Source: Trochalopteron elliotii | Lineage: Eukaryota; Chordata; Aves; Passeriformes; Leiothrichidae | DNA: 64,000 bases | Reading direction: 5' to 3' | Assembly (NCBI GenBank): GCA_024734555.1 | Contig: JANPWX010000619.1 | Location: forward strand, 3,036,666 to 3,100,665 | Shown here: positions 26,247 to 38,250 of the stretch, in pieces | Layout: each line of letters opens with the position of its first letter | How positions within the stretch are numbered: the stretch's first letter is position 1 | The notes under the pieces: generated by a model | The model's database searches: none | What the model saw: only the letters and a program-made list of their open reading frames with translations | What the model was told of the DNA's origin: nothing | Translations under genes and position numbers: made by a program

Positions 26247-27440
26247 GTAAAATAAATGAACTTTACTTGATTTTATTAAGTCGCTTTACTTGATACTTGC
26301 TCAGCTATTCTATTTACAATATCATTAAGTGTTTTCTTAATGCATTCTGATCTGTTTCATAAGGAGAAACGCTGCCTAGAAACACAGAAACAAACATTGC
26401 AACAGTAAAGAAGCAAGTTCATAAAATAATATTTAGTTAATCTGCAATGACAGAGAAGTGCCTACTTGGTCTCTCTGTTCCAGGATATCCATTTTCTACA
26501 GTTTCCTGTAAGTTTGGATCCTACACTGGTGTACAGATATTAATATTGCTATATGGCAGTTGAATATGACATGAAATCATATCTCTTTATATAAGCTTTA
26601 CATCGAAATAGTTTGTATCACATTTATATTGATAAATTTAATATAAACATTGATAATTGATATTGATTCATATATTGATAAGTTCAATAAAAATATTTTA
26701 AAGTAGCTAAAATTCATTTAAATTCAATATTTTACCACAGTGGAATAGTACAAAGTAGGAAAGAAATTTGCCACCCTTCACTCAAATGAACACTTTAATG
26801 TTCTTATTCAGGAACAGCTTAATTAGACATGTGAGTAAATAAGGAGAAGTTTTATATCCACTCCTATCTCATATTTAAACACCTTTGGCATAAAAACCCC
26901 CATCCTTTCTTAGTTTTACAGAAAAGTATATGAGTGAAGCTTATTATAAATGGATTTACACTCAATAAGCCCAGGCTGGGAATGGGACCTTTTCTCTAGG
27001 GAAAAGAGTGTACAGTGGTTAAACTTTTAAGGACATCTATTAAAAGAAAATTGTTTTGCTCTGGATTCGTGATTTTGTTCAGTGCTTATTTTTGAAATGT
27101 GTGCATTTTTAAAAAACCTAGACAACATTCTACTTGTGAAGGAAGCTTTCCAGGATACTTCTTTGCACAGCCAGAGGATAGATGACATCTGTCTAGTCAG
27201 TGCTAGAGGTTTTGTCATTAACTCTGCTGAGACCAGGATTTTATTCAGTGAGTCTGCATTTTGCTTTAGGGTGGGGCAGTAGAGTTGAGACCTCACATAA
27301 GGCTGCAGCTCCTGTAGAAGTCACTTGCTTCCTGCCAGGCTGCCGTTTTGCAGCCTGCAAGAAACACCAATGCCAGTACAAGCAGAAAAGCATCAAAGTG
27401 TAATTTACACAATTCCTTTAACTCTAACTTCTCTTCACAG

Positions 27441-27640
27441 TGTTGTTCCAAATCCTGTATCCGATGAGGCTGCAACTCAGCAGCTTATGCAAAAATCCAC
27501 CAGAGAGATAACCCCAATTTTTGCCCACAAGCCTGAAGTTGTTGCAGTGGAATGAGTGCTGCTGAACAAGAGGTATCATTGCTAAAACACTATCCTTAAT
27601 GCATCCCCTCTCAAATAAAATCACTCAGAATGATTTCCAT
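27441..27640 (+). CDS. Candidate plus-strand terminal exon with poly(A) signal
   Basis: A very good acceptor (TAACTTCTCTTCACAG) ends at 27440. The frame that joins in phase to the 26,156 candidate then reads 37 codons to a TGA stop at 27553-27555. The peptide contains VVPNPVSDEAATQQLMQ and ends FAHKPEVVAVE. A canonical AATAAA lies at 27614-27619, about 60 bases after the stop, so the transcript would end near 27,640. These features together look like a small last exon. The protein is not recognised. A processed-gene remnant or chance remain possible. Confidence 0.28.
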
Positions 27641-28532
27641 GGATGTCCTACCTAAAGGACAGTGACCCAAGGAAAAAAAAGCCTGAGAGCTGAGGACAAG
27701 AAAAACTTTCTCAGATAAATAAGAATCAATGGTTTTTAATTTTTTTTTTCTTTTTTTATTTTCCAGAGCATCCCATTCCTTTTATCAAGCCACCTACATA
27801 GATTCTTGAATCCACCTCCTGGAAAGGAGGCATAAACCTGCTGCCTGAGCTGCCTTAAGAGCTTGATCAAGCAGTGAGGTAAGTGCCTTTTACTACATGG
27901 AAACTACAAGGTCAGAAGGGGAAAAGGTACTGACAAGATGGTGATTATGAGCATTAATCATAATAATATCAAGGTCTTATATAGCACTTTTCATCAGGAG
28001 ATTTTAAAGCACTGTGAAAAAGAAATGAGTCTCATTATCTCCATATTTTAGATCTAAAATGTGATCTCCAGTACATTAAGCCTTGTTCTCTGAAGGGAAA
28101 AAAAAAGACTTCTAGAATCAACAATACTTATGCTTTGTTAAATTTCTAATTGACACAGCGAATGTTTTTGAATCTACTTGTTCTGTGGACGGTGCAAGGG
28201 AATTTTAATTACTTTACTTTAACTTGATCTAGAACTAATGAATAAATATAATTTTCATCAGGATGCTGCCAGCAGCTGATTGAACATTGACATTTGCAGG
28301 ACAAATTCAGAAAATTCTGTTAACACATTCAATTATGTTGGTGGTTACTACTTTATTTGTTGGGGATTGGTGACTGGATATCTGCATGTTGCAATGCACA
28401 TTAAATGGATGAGCTTAAACCACCTCCTGTCAGCCTTCAGGAAGAAATGCAATCAGAAAGTCAGCATTTCCTAGCCTTCCTAGGGCAGATGCCCAGCCAG
28501 CACCTGAGCAGTGGCCCCAGACCACCTTTCCC
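27641..28532. other. Non-coding DNA, nothing recognised
   Basis: T-rich tract at about 27,735-27,765. No gene or confident repeat. Confidence 0.5.
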
Positions 28533-28832
28533 CTTGGTTTATGATGTCATATGACATGGAATATCATCTTTGGAATATCATCTCTTTGGTCATCTTGGCT
28601 CAGTTGTCCTGGCTGTGTCTCCTCTCAGTTTCTTGTGTCCCCCCAGCCAACTCACTGCTGGGGAGGAGTGAGAAGCTGAGAAGTCCTTGACTTAGTATAA
28701 ACACTGCTCAGCAACAGCCAAAACAGTGTGTTATCAATATCATTTTCATATTAAATTCAAAAACCACAGCACTGTATTACTAGCTACTAGGAAGGAAATT
28801 AACTCTATCCTATCTGAAACATGGACAGCAAG
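28533..28832 (+). mobile_element. Endogenous-retrovirus-derived repeat fragment
   Basis: The wording is that of a common bird ERV/LTR-derived repeat. It has GTTTATGATGTCATATGACA, then GTCCTGGCTGTGTC, then a CCCCCAGCCAACTCACTG and GAGAAGCTGAGAAG stretch, then CACTGCTCAGCAACA, and ends in AATTAACTCTATCCTATC. The class cannot be fixed by eye. A local duplication of GGAATATCATCT occurs near 28,558-28,585. There is no coding capacity. Confidence 0.65.
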
Positions 28833-31800
28833 ACACAGTGGAACACTACCACTGTAGTATCTTTTGGTTTGGTTAATAAAATATGTAAGACGTGCATTAC
28901 TGAGGAGAACTGGGATGTCCTCCAGATCAGGGCAAGTCAGAAATTACTCAGCTGCAGTCCTTATCTTGAAATCTTTTTGATGCTTAAGTAACTATGAAAA
29001 GAAATGCTGAACATTCAGATGTAGCAGAAATTTTGGGCATCAGAGGAAGGTTTGAAGAAAATACTGATTTCATTAGGAGCATATTGCCCACAGATTTCAT
29101 GCTGTTATTCTCCCTTGAGGGCCACAGTCCCATATTCCGTGTCAGGAAAGTGTCTCTAGAGAGATGTGAATCACAGCCTGCTACATCACCATGTGACAAA
29201 TGAGTGATGTCAGATTTCCTGCTGAAAGTAAAGCACAATACTAAGTGCAGGTCCCTGCTTTAACTACTGAGGATGGAAACCTGCCCTTATGGAGGCTGGC
29301 CCTTCCCTGCTGAGCCCATCCTCTCTGAGCACTCCTTGAAGGATGGCAGATATGCCATCTCTTCTCATATCACCTGTAGCTCACTCTTTTTACTCTCTTT
29401 CAGATGGCAAAATGCCTCTTGAGCTGCCTCTCTGTTATTCCTTCTGCCCTCATGCTTGTCTCTTGGGAAAGCAAGTTCTGAGGACAGATGCTGCTTTTTC
29501 TTTTCATTACTATTGCACCCCTTTGCAGAGACTTACAAGTTACACCACAAATACACCACAAGTTACAGTTCATAAGTGGATACATATGAAAATATCATAG
29601 CTACATGGTCTCCATGCCATTAATTTAAGCACACCAATATTGACTTTGTCCTCATTTCATTGGTGTTATCTTACAGTGAAACTGCAAGGATTAACAGCTG
29701 TGAATATTTAACAACCGCTTTTCCAAGATCCTGGTCATTAGGTCAGAATGCCTTGGTGTCTTAATTAGTTTGGTGTGCCTCCCCTTTTCTTTTCTGATCT
29801 GAATGGCCATTACAGGCTAAGTAAGTACCCTGCTTTGTCACTGTCCCAGTACAGCAAATTATGTTCTTGTTATGCATCACATTGCTAATTTTTGTGAATG
29901 GATAATATTGATTAAAATCTATTTAGCAAGTAAGACACAATTTATGAATGCAGTAGGCTTATTCTGGAGGGAGTTTACTTTTTCTTTTTTCTGGTCACTT
30001 TTTTCTGATCATATGTTAAAATATATAAATTCTGCTGTGGTGGAGTACTTTGACAAGATGTTAAAATCCTTGCATCTAAGACAAAAGTACAGCTATATTT
30101 GCAGCAGTGAAAAAATAATTAACATGGTCTCAGAGTACTAGGTCTTAAGGCCAGGATATTCACCTTCTAGACTCATTTTCTGTTTGCTAAACCCATTTAA
30201 TTACAGATTTAAAATACTGAAAAAAAGTGCAGTACATGTGCATCTCAGGTAACTCTGGAAAAAGAACAGTTTAACATTTTCAAGTCTGAAAATGAAAGTC
30301 AGGCTCTTTCAGACCAGCAGATTTGGAAATCTCCCTCGCATTTCCACAGAAATCCTTCCTGGACCTGGTGAAGACTAGACATATTTAACTTGGTGATACA
30401 CAGGCTGAAGATGTTTAGGGAAGTTACTGAAGCAATTGTAACTAATGCCACAACAGGTTGTAAGCAGAAGAGAAAAAATCAAAATTATTAGTACATGTAT
30501 TGGGATTTTTGTTTAAAAATACTTTTTAAATGACTGAAATAGATAGATAAAATTTGGAAAAGAAAACTCTATGAGAAACTCAGTCTGAGTCCCCAGCAGC
30601 ATCCAAAATGTTTTTTCTAATACTTCTCCCTTTATTTGCCAAATAAGCAAATCAACAATGAGGGTTATATTTTCTTTCAAAAGTGTTTTGAAAAATTCCT
30701 TTTAAAGACAAAATTTATGAGAAACATTTCCTGAAAATGCACTAGTGTACAATAAAGATTTTCTGGTACTTTTAATTCCTATACATTCTAGGGGTTCCCC
30801 ATCCCTCTTAGCAGGCAATAGACTGGGAAAATACCTGACTGCTTTTGTACTGTTGGGAAAACCAGGTTGATTGCTCCTCTGTGTGCTGAAGAAATGCAAT
30901 GGAAGTTTTCACACCACTAGAACTCTTTCTAACAGTCAATCCTATTCTTGAGACTGTGCCTGAGTACCCCAGTTAATTCACTCCAATTGATACTACTAGC
31001 ATTTTGCCTTTCTACATCTTCTCTCCAATTGTAATCAGCTGATTTGTAATCATTTGTTTCCAAGTGAAATAGGTTTAACATTTTTTTCTTTATTACCATT
31101 TATTTATTTATTTGTCACTGTGTACTGCCATTCCAAACACCAGCAAAATGCATGCCAGGGCCACAGAGGTATTTTAGTGGTTTTTCAAAAGAGGAAAGAT
31201 GATAGTAGGCATTGGAAAATATTTTATTATAAGCCTTACTAAAAACATTTGCAAACTAAACCAAATAACAGAAGCCTATTGTATTGCACAGCTGACCATA
31301 TGAAAATCACATGTGAATAAAATTGTTTTGAAAACTCCAGTTCACAGAAGGAAGTGTAGTGTGGTATAGAAATTGTCAGGGAAAAACTGGACAGGGTTTC
31401 TCCATACTCCAGCTGCACTGACAAACATTGTGTGGTGAAGGGGTTAAACCAGAGCAGGCAGCCCTACCACAACAGGGATATTTTGTCATATAACAACAAA
31501 AGCATTACACTGCTATGTTTAACGGGCTTATATGGAGGACCAAGACATCCCATCATTGGTTCTGTGGAAGAATAGAATAGAACCTGAAAAAGAACGAAGT
31601 CTTAAATGTGGGGAACTCGACAAGTTTGTTTCTGTGTTATTCAGTGAATTTTTGCTGTAATTCTCCAGCATAGCTCTTGAATCCATTCAACCTCTAATAG
31701 CATGAGAGACTCTTTATTCACTGAGGAGGTGTTGATTAATCAAATTATGCAAGGAGTTGTCTGAATTTTCTTCTTAGAATTCAAATACTCCAATGCAATT

Positions 31801-32608
31801 ATTCTGTGAAAAATTTGCACATTTTCACTGGCGCTGATCACTGCTGTGGCTGATGTATTCTGATAAAGTCCAGCGTTTCTGGGAATATACTTGGGTCTAA
31901 AGTACCAGCTTTTCTAATCATCAATAAGGATTTGAAATCTCATAGTCCTCATACCAAGATTTTTTTTTTGAGGATTAACCTGAAATAAGCTATAGTCACG
32001 TTAACTCTTCTAGTATTTTTGATGTCTTACATTGTGTTGGGGTTTGCACCCCAAAGTGCCAAGCCAGGCAGGAACATGGAGTTAAGCTAACCAAAGTGGT
32101 GCTACCTTTGAGCAGAGCTGACTGGTGAGGATCAGCTGACTGCTGAGTCACCTAGAGGAGGTGCTGGGGCTCTGGCTGTGCCAAAATGGGCAAGCATCTC
32201 CTACACTCCCATCTGCCTGCACTGGGATGGCTGACTGGGCTGTCTGAAGATCTCTCAATTAGCACTGGTCTCCTACATTTAGGGAACTGGCTGGGGCCCA
32301 CAGTGTTCAGCATTATTCATGATCAGACCTTTGAATGTGTGTATCCACTTAAAAGAGCAACAGAAAATGGCTAAAATATTAATTAGATAATAGTTCTGCC
32401 TTAGCTAATTTGAGAAAATGAATGGAAAGCAAAAATATAGAAAGTGGAGTACATGCAGTGCTTACTCTGTATGCTACTTTTTTTTTAAAGAGAGAAACCA
32501 AGTCTTGGAGGTTTCCATTTTTCTGTTGTTATAAATGATGATGCCCTTCTGGAGTTTTTCAATGCAAGAGGGAGGAACGTATTTGAAGTATTTTTTCTAT
32601 GGTCCAGT
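28833..32608. other. Non-coding DNA, nothing firm
   Basis: Plain AT-rich sequence with no supported gene. The segment 32,034-32,300 is GC-richer and begins TGTTGGGGTTTGCACCCC, an LTR-like opening, but no matching end or duplication was found. Confidence 0.5.
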
Positions 32609-32678
32609 CCCAGTACAAATATAATATAAATATGTTGAATAGACCCAGTACAAATATAATATAAATATGTTGAATAGT
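32609..32678. repeat. 35-bp tandem duplication
   Basis: Two adjacent units start CCCAGTACAAATATAATATA and end GTTGAATAG. They run 32609-32643 and 32644-32678 and differ only at the last base. Near-identity suggests a recent duplication. Confidence 0.95.
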
Positions 32679-35080
32679 ATTTCAATGCTCCATGTTTTAT
32701 GGAGAATTTTGTTTTTCTCTTGTTCATGAGGTTTCTTACATTCATCTGCCTAATACAATGTCAATAACTGAACCTCTTTCTCTTTTTAATCTCCATAGAA
32801 GAAAATACCCTGTAAGTATTCTGTTGAATTTATGAGATTATTAAACAAATAGAAAAGCTTATCATACTACCAGTAGCAGTCTAGGAAAAGAGCTAGCTAA
32901 AAATGGGGAATTTCCACTCCATAAGAAATTCAGATGTTTTGAAATTTGTTTTTGTACCTAACACTTTAATACTAAACAAACAAACAAAAAAGATGGTTGT
33001 TTCTTTTGGATTAAATATTACTCTATATTTTCCACAGTTTTCAAGTGCTCCTGCTCTGTACACTTTGACTAGTTGTGCTGCTCACTGAGCTGGGCTTGAC
33101 TGGACATCTCCAGAGAAATGCAGTTGGTTGGAAGTCCCCTCTCTGATGGGATGCAGGGACTACGGGCAAGTGCCCATCCATCAGTGGCAACTGAAACAGA
33201 GGCATAGATGCATATTTGATGTGAAACACAATGTTGGTTTATAAAGAAACAAAACAAAGAATCTGTATATTTTGACTGAAATCAGCTTGAGCCCCAGAGA
33301 AATCCCTTCCTGTGGAAAACTGAGAATGACAACAGGATTGAAGCAATTAGGCTAATTCCAGTTCTGCAAAACAGATGTTTTCAAAGAGAATAGTTTATAT
33401 AGGGGAAGGCCTGGGCAGATCTTCTTTGTTGTCCTAACGACATGACATATCTAAACTTTTTAAAATAATTGAATGTTTTCCCCAAAAACTGGGGGGGGGG
33501 GTTGTTTTATAAAATGTCCCATAATTCTGAGAGGTGAAAAGTAACAGAGAACAGTACAACAAAAACCAAGGGTAGAGTTGGAGATGAAAATTTTATGGTA
33601 AGTTTATACACAATGCAGGGATATGCAGAGAACACCCAAATACAGTAGGAACAGTATGAATCTCTTCCTTTAAAGTTTAAACTAAAGGCCACAAGAATCT
33701 CTATTGGATTTTGTCTCAGGCAAAACTGATACTATAGCTTTCTATAACATTAAGTAATTTGAGTGTATGTATACATCTCTCTCTCTCGATATATCTCCAA
33801 ATACACTAAGCAACACTTAGAAGATGGAAAGAGAGAGAGACTGCAAACATACATACAAACAAAGAATTTGCCTACTATCAGGTGGAATTTAAAGTTATAT
33901 TTGTCTGACTTGGTAAATGTGATCTTTTACTTTAAGTTCATCCTTAAATTTTAAAGCATAATTTGTTTTGATTGAATTTCTAATGTTAATTAGTGAGGCT
34001 TGCACTGTTAAAGACATCAAGAACATATAATTATGTTCCTTATAATTATACCATAATTGTTTTAGTATGTTAAATGATCTAATAGATTTTTTCCTGTTTC
34101 AACAGCAGCATTACTACCATCTCTGTTTTATGAAATAACTGGCAAGCATTCAGTAGGTGCTTTCAAGCATTTCAAGTAAAGTTTTGATGGGTATTCATCT
34201 ACTAATGAAATATTCATGCATTATATTTTTCTCTATGACAAATGACTTTCACTGAAGCGCCTAATGCTTGGTTTGCTTAGACAGATATAACATTCAATCA
34301 AACTAATGGAAACTGTGGAGTACTGTTATACTGGTTATTACTAAATCAAATTCTCTTGATAAATATTGAGTCTCTGATGTTAAAAAGCATTTCTAGCATG
34401 ATGCATGGATAGTAAAGCAATAATCTGTCCCCTTGTTAAAAATGTTAATATTACAGCTGTCATCATTTAGCAATTAACATGATTTCCCAAGTGGAGCAAT
34501 GCCTTAATCTTTGAGTATTAAAAAATACAATCTGTATGTTGTTTGAGATTTTCCTTATTGTGTATACATTCACTTCCAGTGTAGAACACTTGGACAAGCT
34601 TATATTGCCAGCAAAATATGTACACTTTCTATGCTCAGAATGTACTATTTCCTTCAAGTATCATTACTTTCACCCATGTCAATATGAAGAAATCAATTTT
34701 GGTAATTTCATAGGCAGAGTGCTAATGATCCTCTTAAAAAACATTTGGTGAAGTCCTTTAGAGAATTGTCTGGGCATACTGATGTTTTTCCTACTTGCTG
34801 TCTGGTTGCTAAATTTCATTAAACGCATCTAAAATAAATCAAATGTTTTCTCACAATACTTTTACACATGTGCTCTTTCAACAGATTTTGCAAGAAGAAC
34901 AGGGTACAAATGTGAAGCGGTTGACAAAACAATGAATAAAATATGCTTCATGCCAGGTTTTTAATTTATTAAATTCAAGTTCAGAGGTCAATATTATGCT
35001 TAATTTTACCACTTCTGCATATATATGAAAGTTGTGACTCCATCAACTTAATATAACCCTAGTCAACATGAACCCATGGA
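32679..35080. other. Non-coding DNA, nothing recognised
   Basis: No gene. A run of eleven G lies at 33,491-33,501 and a short CT run at about 33,777-33,788. Confidence 0.55.
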
Positions 35081-35447
35081 GAAGGAGGAGGCCACAAAGA
35101 TGGTCAGAAGTAGGGAAGGCTCCACAGAGACCTTACAGCAACCTCCCTGGACCCCTCCCATAAAGCTGGAGAGAGACTTTTTCCAAGGATACACTGTGAT
35201 TAGACAAGGGGGTAATGGCTTTAAACCAAAAGAGGGTAGATTTGGATTAGATATTGGGAACTGGATATGAGACACTGGAACAGGTTACCCAGAGAAGCTG
35301 TGGATGCCCCATCCCCGTAAGTGTTCAAGGCCAGGTTGGATGGGGCCCTGGGCACCTTAGTGGAAGGTGTCTCTGCTCATGACAGGGGTGTTGGAACTTG
35401 GTGATATTTCAGGGCCCTTCCAACTGAAATCATTCTACGATTCTGTG
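35081..35447 (+). mobile_element. CR1 LINE 3' end
   Basis: The sequence follows the avian CR1 tail. It opens GAGGCCACAAAGATGGTCAG and continues through AGACAAGGGGGTAATGG, then AAAGAGGGTAGATTTGGAT, then ACACTGGAACAGGTTACCCA, GGATGCCCCATCCC, GTTCAAGGCCAGGTTGGATG and CCCTTCCAACTGAAATCATT. It ends in the degenerate ATTCTACGATTCTGTG end repeat. About 25 bases usual between ATTGGGAA and GAGACACTGG are missing. It is 5'-truncated, non-coding and a different subfamily copy from the one at 4.1-5.9 kb. Confidence 0.92.
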
Positions 35448-37499
35448 GGCTCTAGGTTCATCACTTTTTAGATGACACTGTACTGGCTTTTTCCAGGGAT
35501 CAGAAGGGACTTTGTGTAAGAGCCAGTTCATGAGGGAAAGTGTCAAAGCAATGCTGGGAAAGAAGATGCAGAGATGATCAGCAATGAAATTGCACTGTTT
35601 GATACCAATTAAAGGAGTCACCAAACATGCAAAAATATTTCACCAAATATTTCACCTATTCTAAGGCATCCAGAAAATAGACACTGAAAGTCACACCCTT
35701 TATAAATATGTACAATTCACAGGCCCTGGTGAAAAAAGAATTGTCCTCTCTCATCACATGCCATGATTCTCTGCTTTCACAAAAGAGTTTATAATACATG
35801 GATGCTGTGTATATGCAATGCACGATACTCTGGGATCAGGTAACTCTTGCTTGAAGCTAAAAATTAGATCCAGATGCATTCTGAGGTCTGTATGAATGGG
35901 TTTGGAAATCCGCCTAAATCTAAGCTAACCTACCGAGTCTTGAACATGTAGTGGCCTCCTTTGTCACTCCACAGGTGTTGAAACTGTGAAAAGGTGTCAA
36001 CACCAGGAGGACTAAAGTCTATTCCTTCTTGTGGACCTGACTCTGGAGCTTTACATGGAAAGATTTGATTTAAAACAGGGTTATACAGTATTCAGGGATC
36101 AGCTAAATTATTCTTTTGACATTGCAGATTTGTTTTCTTTTTTTTTACATTTAAATTTAGCAGGACAAAGCATGGTGCTAGGAAAATTAGGAAATGTGTA
36201 TAAAATTACGGAGCAGTAACTCTGTAGGGAAAATGTTTACTCTGCAGGCTTTTCTCTTTAAAACACAACTGCTTTAAAGTATCGCATTAAATTCTAATGT
36301 GTGTGTATTTAAAGAAGGTACAATATATGTGAGAAAAAGACATGAAGTGCGTAAGGTGGGGCTGCTGTGGCTAAGCACTACTTCTAGCAGAATACTACAG
36401 TAGTGCCATGAAATCCTACGTAAGTGGTCAGAACATAAGTAAGAGCTGCCTGTGGGTAGTCCCAACCTATTCACAAGCCCTTTTGAACAATTTTCCTACT
36501 TTTTTAAATACTGTTTTTGGCAAACATTTGATACTTGAAATACAAAATGCATGAGTCACCTACTGAGATAGGCACAGTATGTGGTTCATTGAATTTAGCT
36601 AAATTGTGAGTAATCTATCAATAGTCTTCATAGTGAACATACTTGTAATAATTTCACACATTACAAACAAGAGTAGGTATGATTTTTCAAGATTTTTTTT
36701 CTGAGCATTTTTCACTGTAAGTTTTTACTTTTTTACTATGCTTCATTTATTGTTGTAGAAAATTGCTAACTTTTTAGTGATGGAGTATAAAAAGAAAAGG
36801 TAGCTTATTGCTCGTCAGTTTAAACAACAAAGAACCAGAAAAGCAAAACCTGACATATTATGAAATACTGTCTTACAAAGCAAAGTCCTCAACAAGAGAT
36901 TGAATGAATACAGATTCTTACACAGCTATTGAGATTTATTCTTCTGCCAGCATACCAATTTCTCTTGAGACGAGTAATTTTAAAATTCACAGGCAGCAGT
37001 TCTGAAGGAGAGAGCTGCAAATTACTACAGATTCTGACTCACCAAGAACATGGTCATTTTTAGTGGTTTTTTGGGGTTTTGGGGTTTTTGTGTGTGTGCA
37101 ATTTTTTTTTTTTTTTTTTTGGTTGGTTGGTCGGGGATTTTTTTAAAGAGGAAAAACAGTAAGTAGACAAAAAAAAGAGGTGAAAAGTATGTATATCTGT
37201 ATATCAAAATAGCATTGTTGCTGTGGTTTGTCGGATACAGAGAATATCATATTTTTGCTGCAGAGAAACATGAACATCCAGGCATAAAATCTTTGAGGAG
37301 CTTTTAAACAAATTCCTTAGAGGAACAGGAATTCAGCATCCCTGTGATGAAAATGAAGGGACTGCCAGCCCCTAAATACTTCACTTTAGTGCCAGCCTCT
37401 GATAAGAATCATTCCCTGAATGTTTTTCATGTGCGTGAATGATTTAAATTTGTCCCTGAAGTAGTTATTTCAGTAGGTGAGACTTGCAAGCTGTGAACT
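35448..37499. other. Non-coding DNA, nothing recognised
   Basis: No gene. Low-complexity T and TG tracts lie at 37,061-37,140, including about nineteen T at 37,102-37,120. Confidence 0.55.
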
Positions 37500-38250
37500 C
37501 CCCCGCTCGCAGAAACTGGGGCTCGGCTCCCAGCTCTCGCGCCCTGTGTTTTATTCTTGGGAAGAGCAGCTGGCCCCGGGAACTTACCGTGCGCGACCCT
37601 GACGATGGAATAACTGGTCTGTTGTGAGAAACTGCTATCTTGTGACTAAATGCCTTCGAAATTACACTTTTATCTGAAAAAATATAGTAATAAATTCAAA
37701 AATAGATATTTCTCCTGCCTTAGCCCTGGCATTCCCAGCGACACTTTAGCGCCTTTCCTACGCTTTTGGCCCGCAAGGCGCCGGACGCCTCCAAGGCGGT
37801 GCTGCTGGCGGACCCGGGGCCGCGGGGCTCCCCGGGTCTTCCCGGGGCTCCCCACCTACCGAGGGCCGCCCGGCTCCCGCCCCTGATCAGCCGGAGGCCG
37901 AGGAGCCCCGGCGGCGCCGGCCGCTCCCGCCAGATGGCGCCGTTGCACAAGCGACACGGTGGTGCCGGGTGAGGCGGCGGGAGCGCGTGTCCGTCCCCCC
38001 GGAGGGAGCGGGACCCGAGCGGCGGGAGCGCGTGTCCGTCCCCCCGGAGGGAGCGGGAGTTCCCGCCGCTGCCAGGTGCGGTGACGGTGCGTGTCCAAGC
38101 CGGCGGCGGCGTAAAGACCCGCGGTTTCTCTTACGCGACCTTAGCACCTCCTAAACTCCGCACCTCCGCCTTCTGCCTTACAGAGCTCGCAGAGGCATTC
38201 GTCCAGCCTCCGCCGCCTGGCACTCAGCTTTTCGTTCTGAAAGTATGGAA
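37500..38250. promoter_or_regulatory. CpG island, probable promoter
   Basis: About 750 bases are strongly enriched in CpG, most densely 37,730-38,120, against an AT-rich background that elsewhere has almost no CpG. This is the usual mark of a vertebrate promoter. On the minus strand a strong donor GCACG|GTAAGT lies at 37588/37587, so a first exon could be transcribed leftward. On the plus strand, donor-like sites follow 37968 (CCGG|GTGAGG) and 38075 (CCAG|GTGCGG). A plus-strand acceptor-like CTGCCTTACAG ends at 38183, and AATAAA is at 38393-38398. A YY1-like CAGATGGCGC lies at 37,931. The island may be bidirectional. None of the GC-rich open frames is recognisable as a protein. Confidence 0.72.
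37976..38058. repeat. 45-bp tandem duplication inside the CpG island
   Basis: Unit one (37976-38020) and unit two (from 38021) start GGCGGGAGCGCGTGTCCGTC. They are identical for about 38 bases, and unit two breaks off after GAGCGGGA at 38058. Each unit carries several CpGs. Confidence 0.95.

Noticed and set aside
32034..32300. LTR-like opening TGTTGGGGTTTGCACCCC with a GC-richer stretch
   Set aside because: I found no matching 3' end, poly(A) signal or target duplication, so it is not called as an element.
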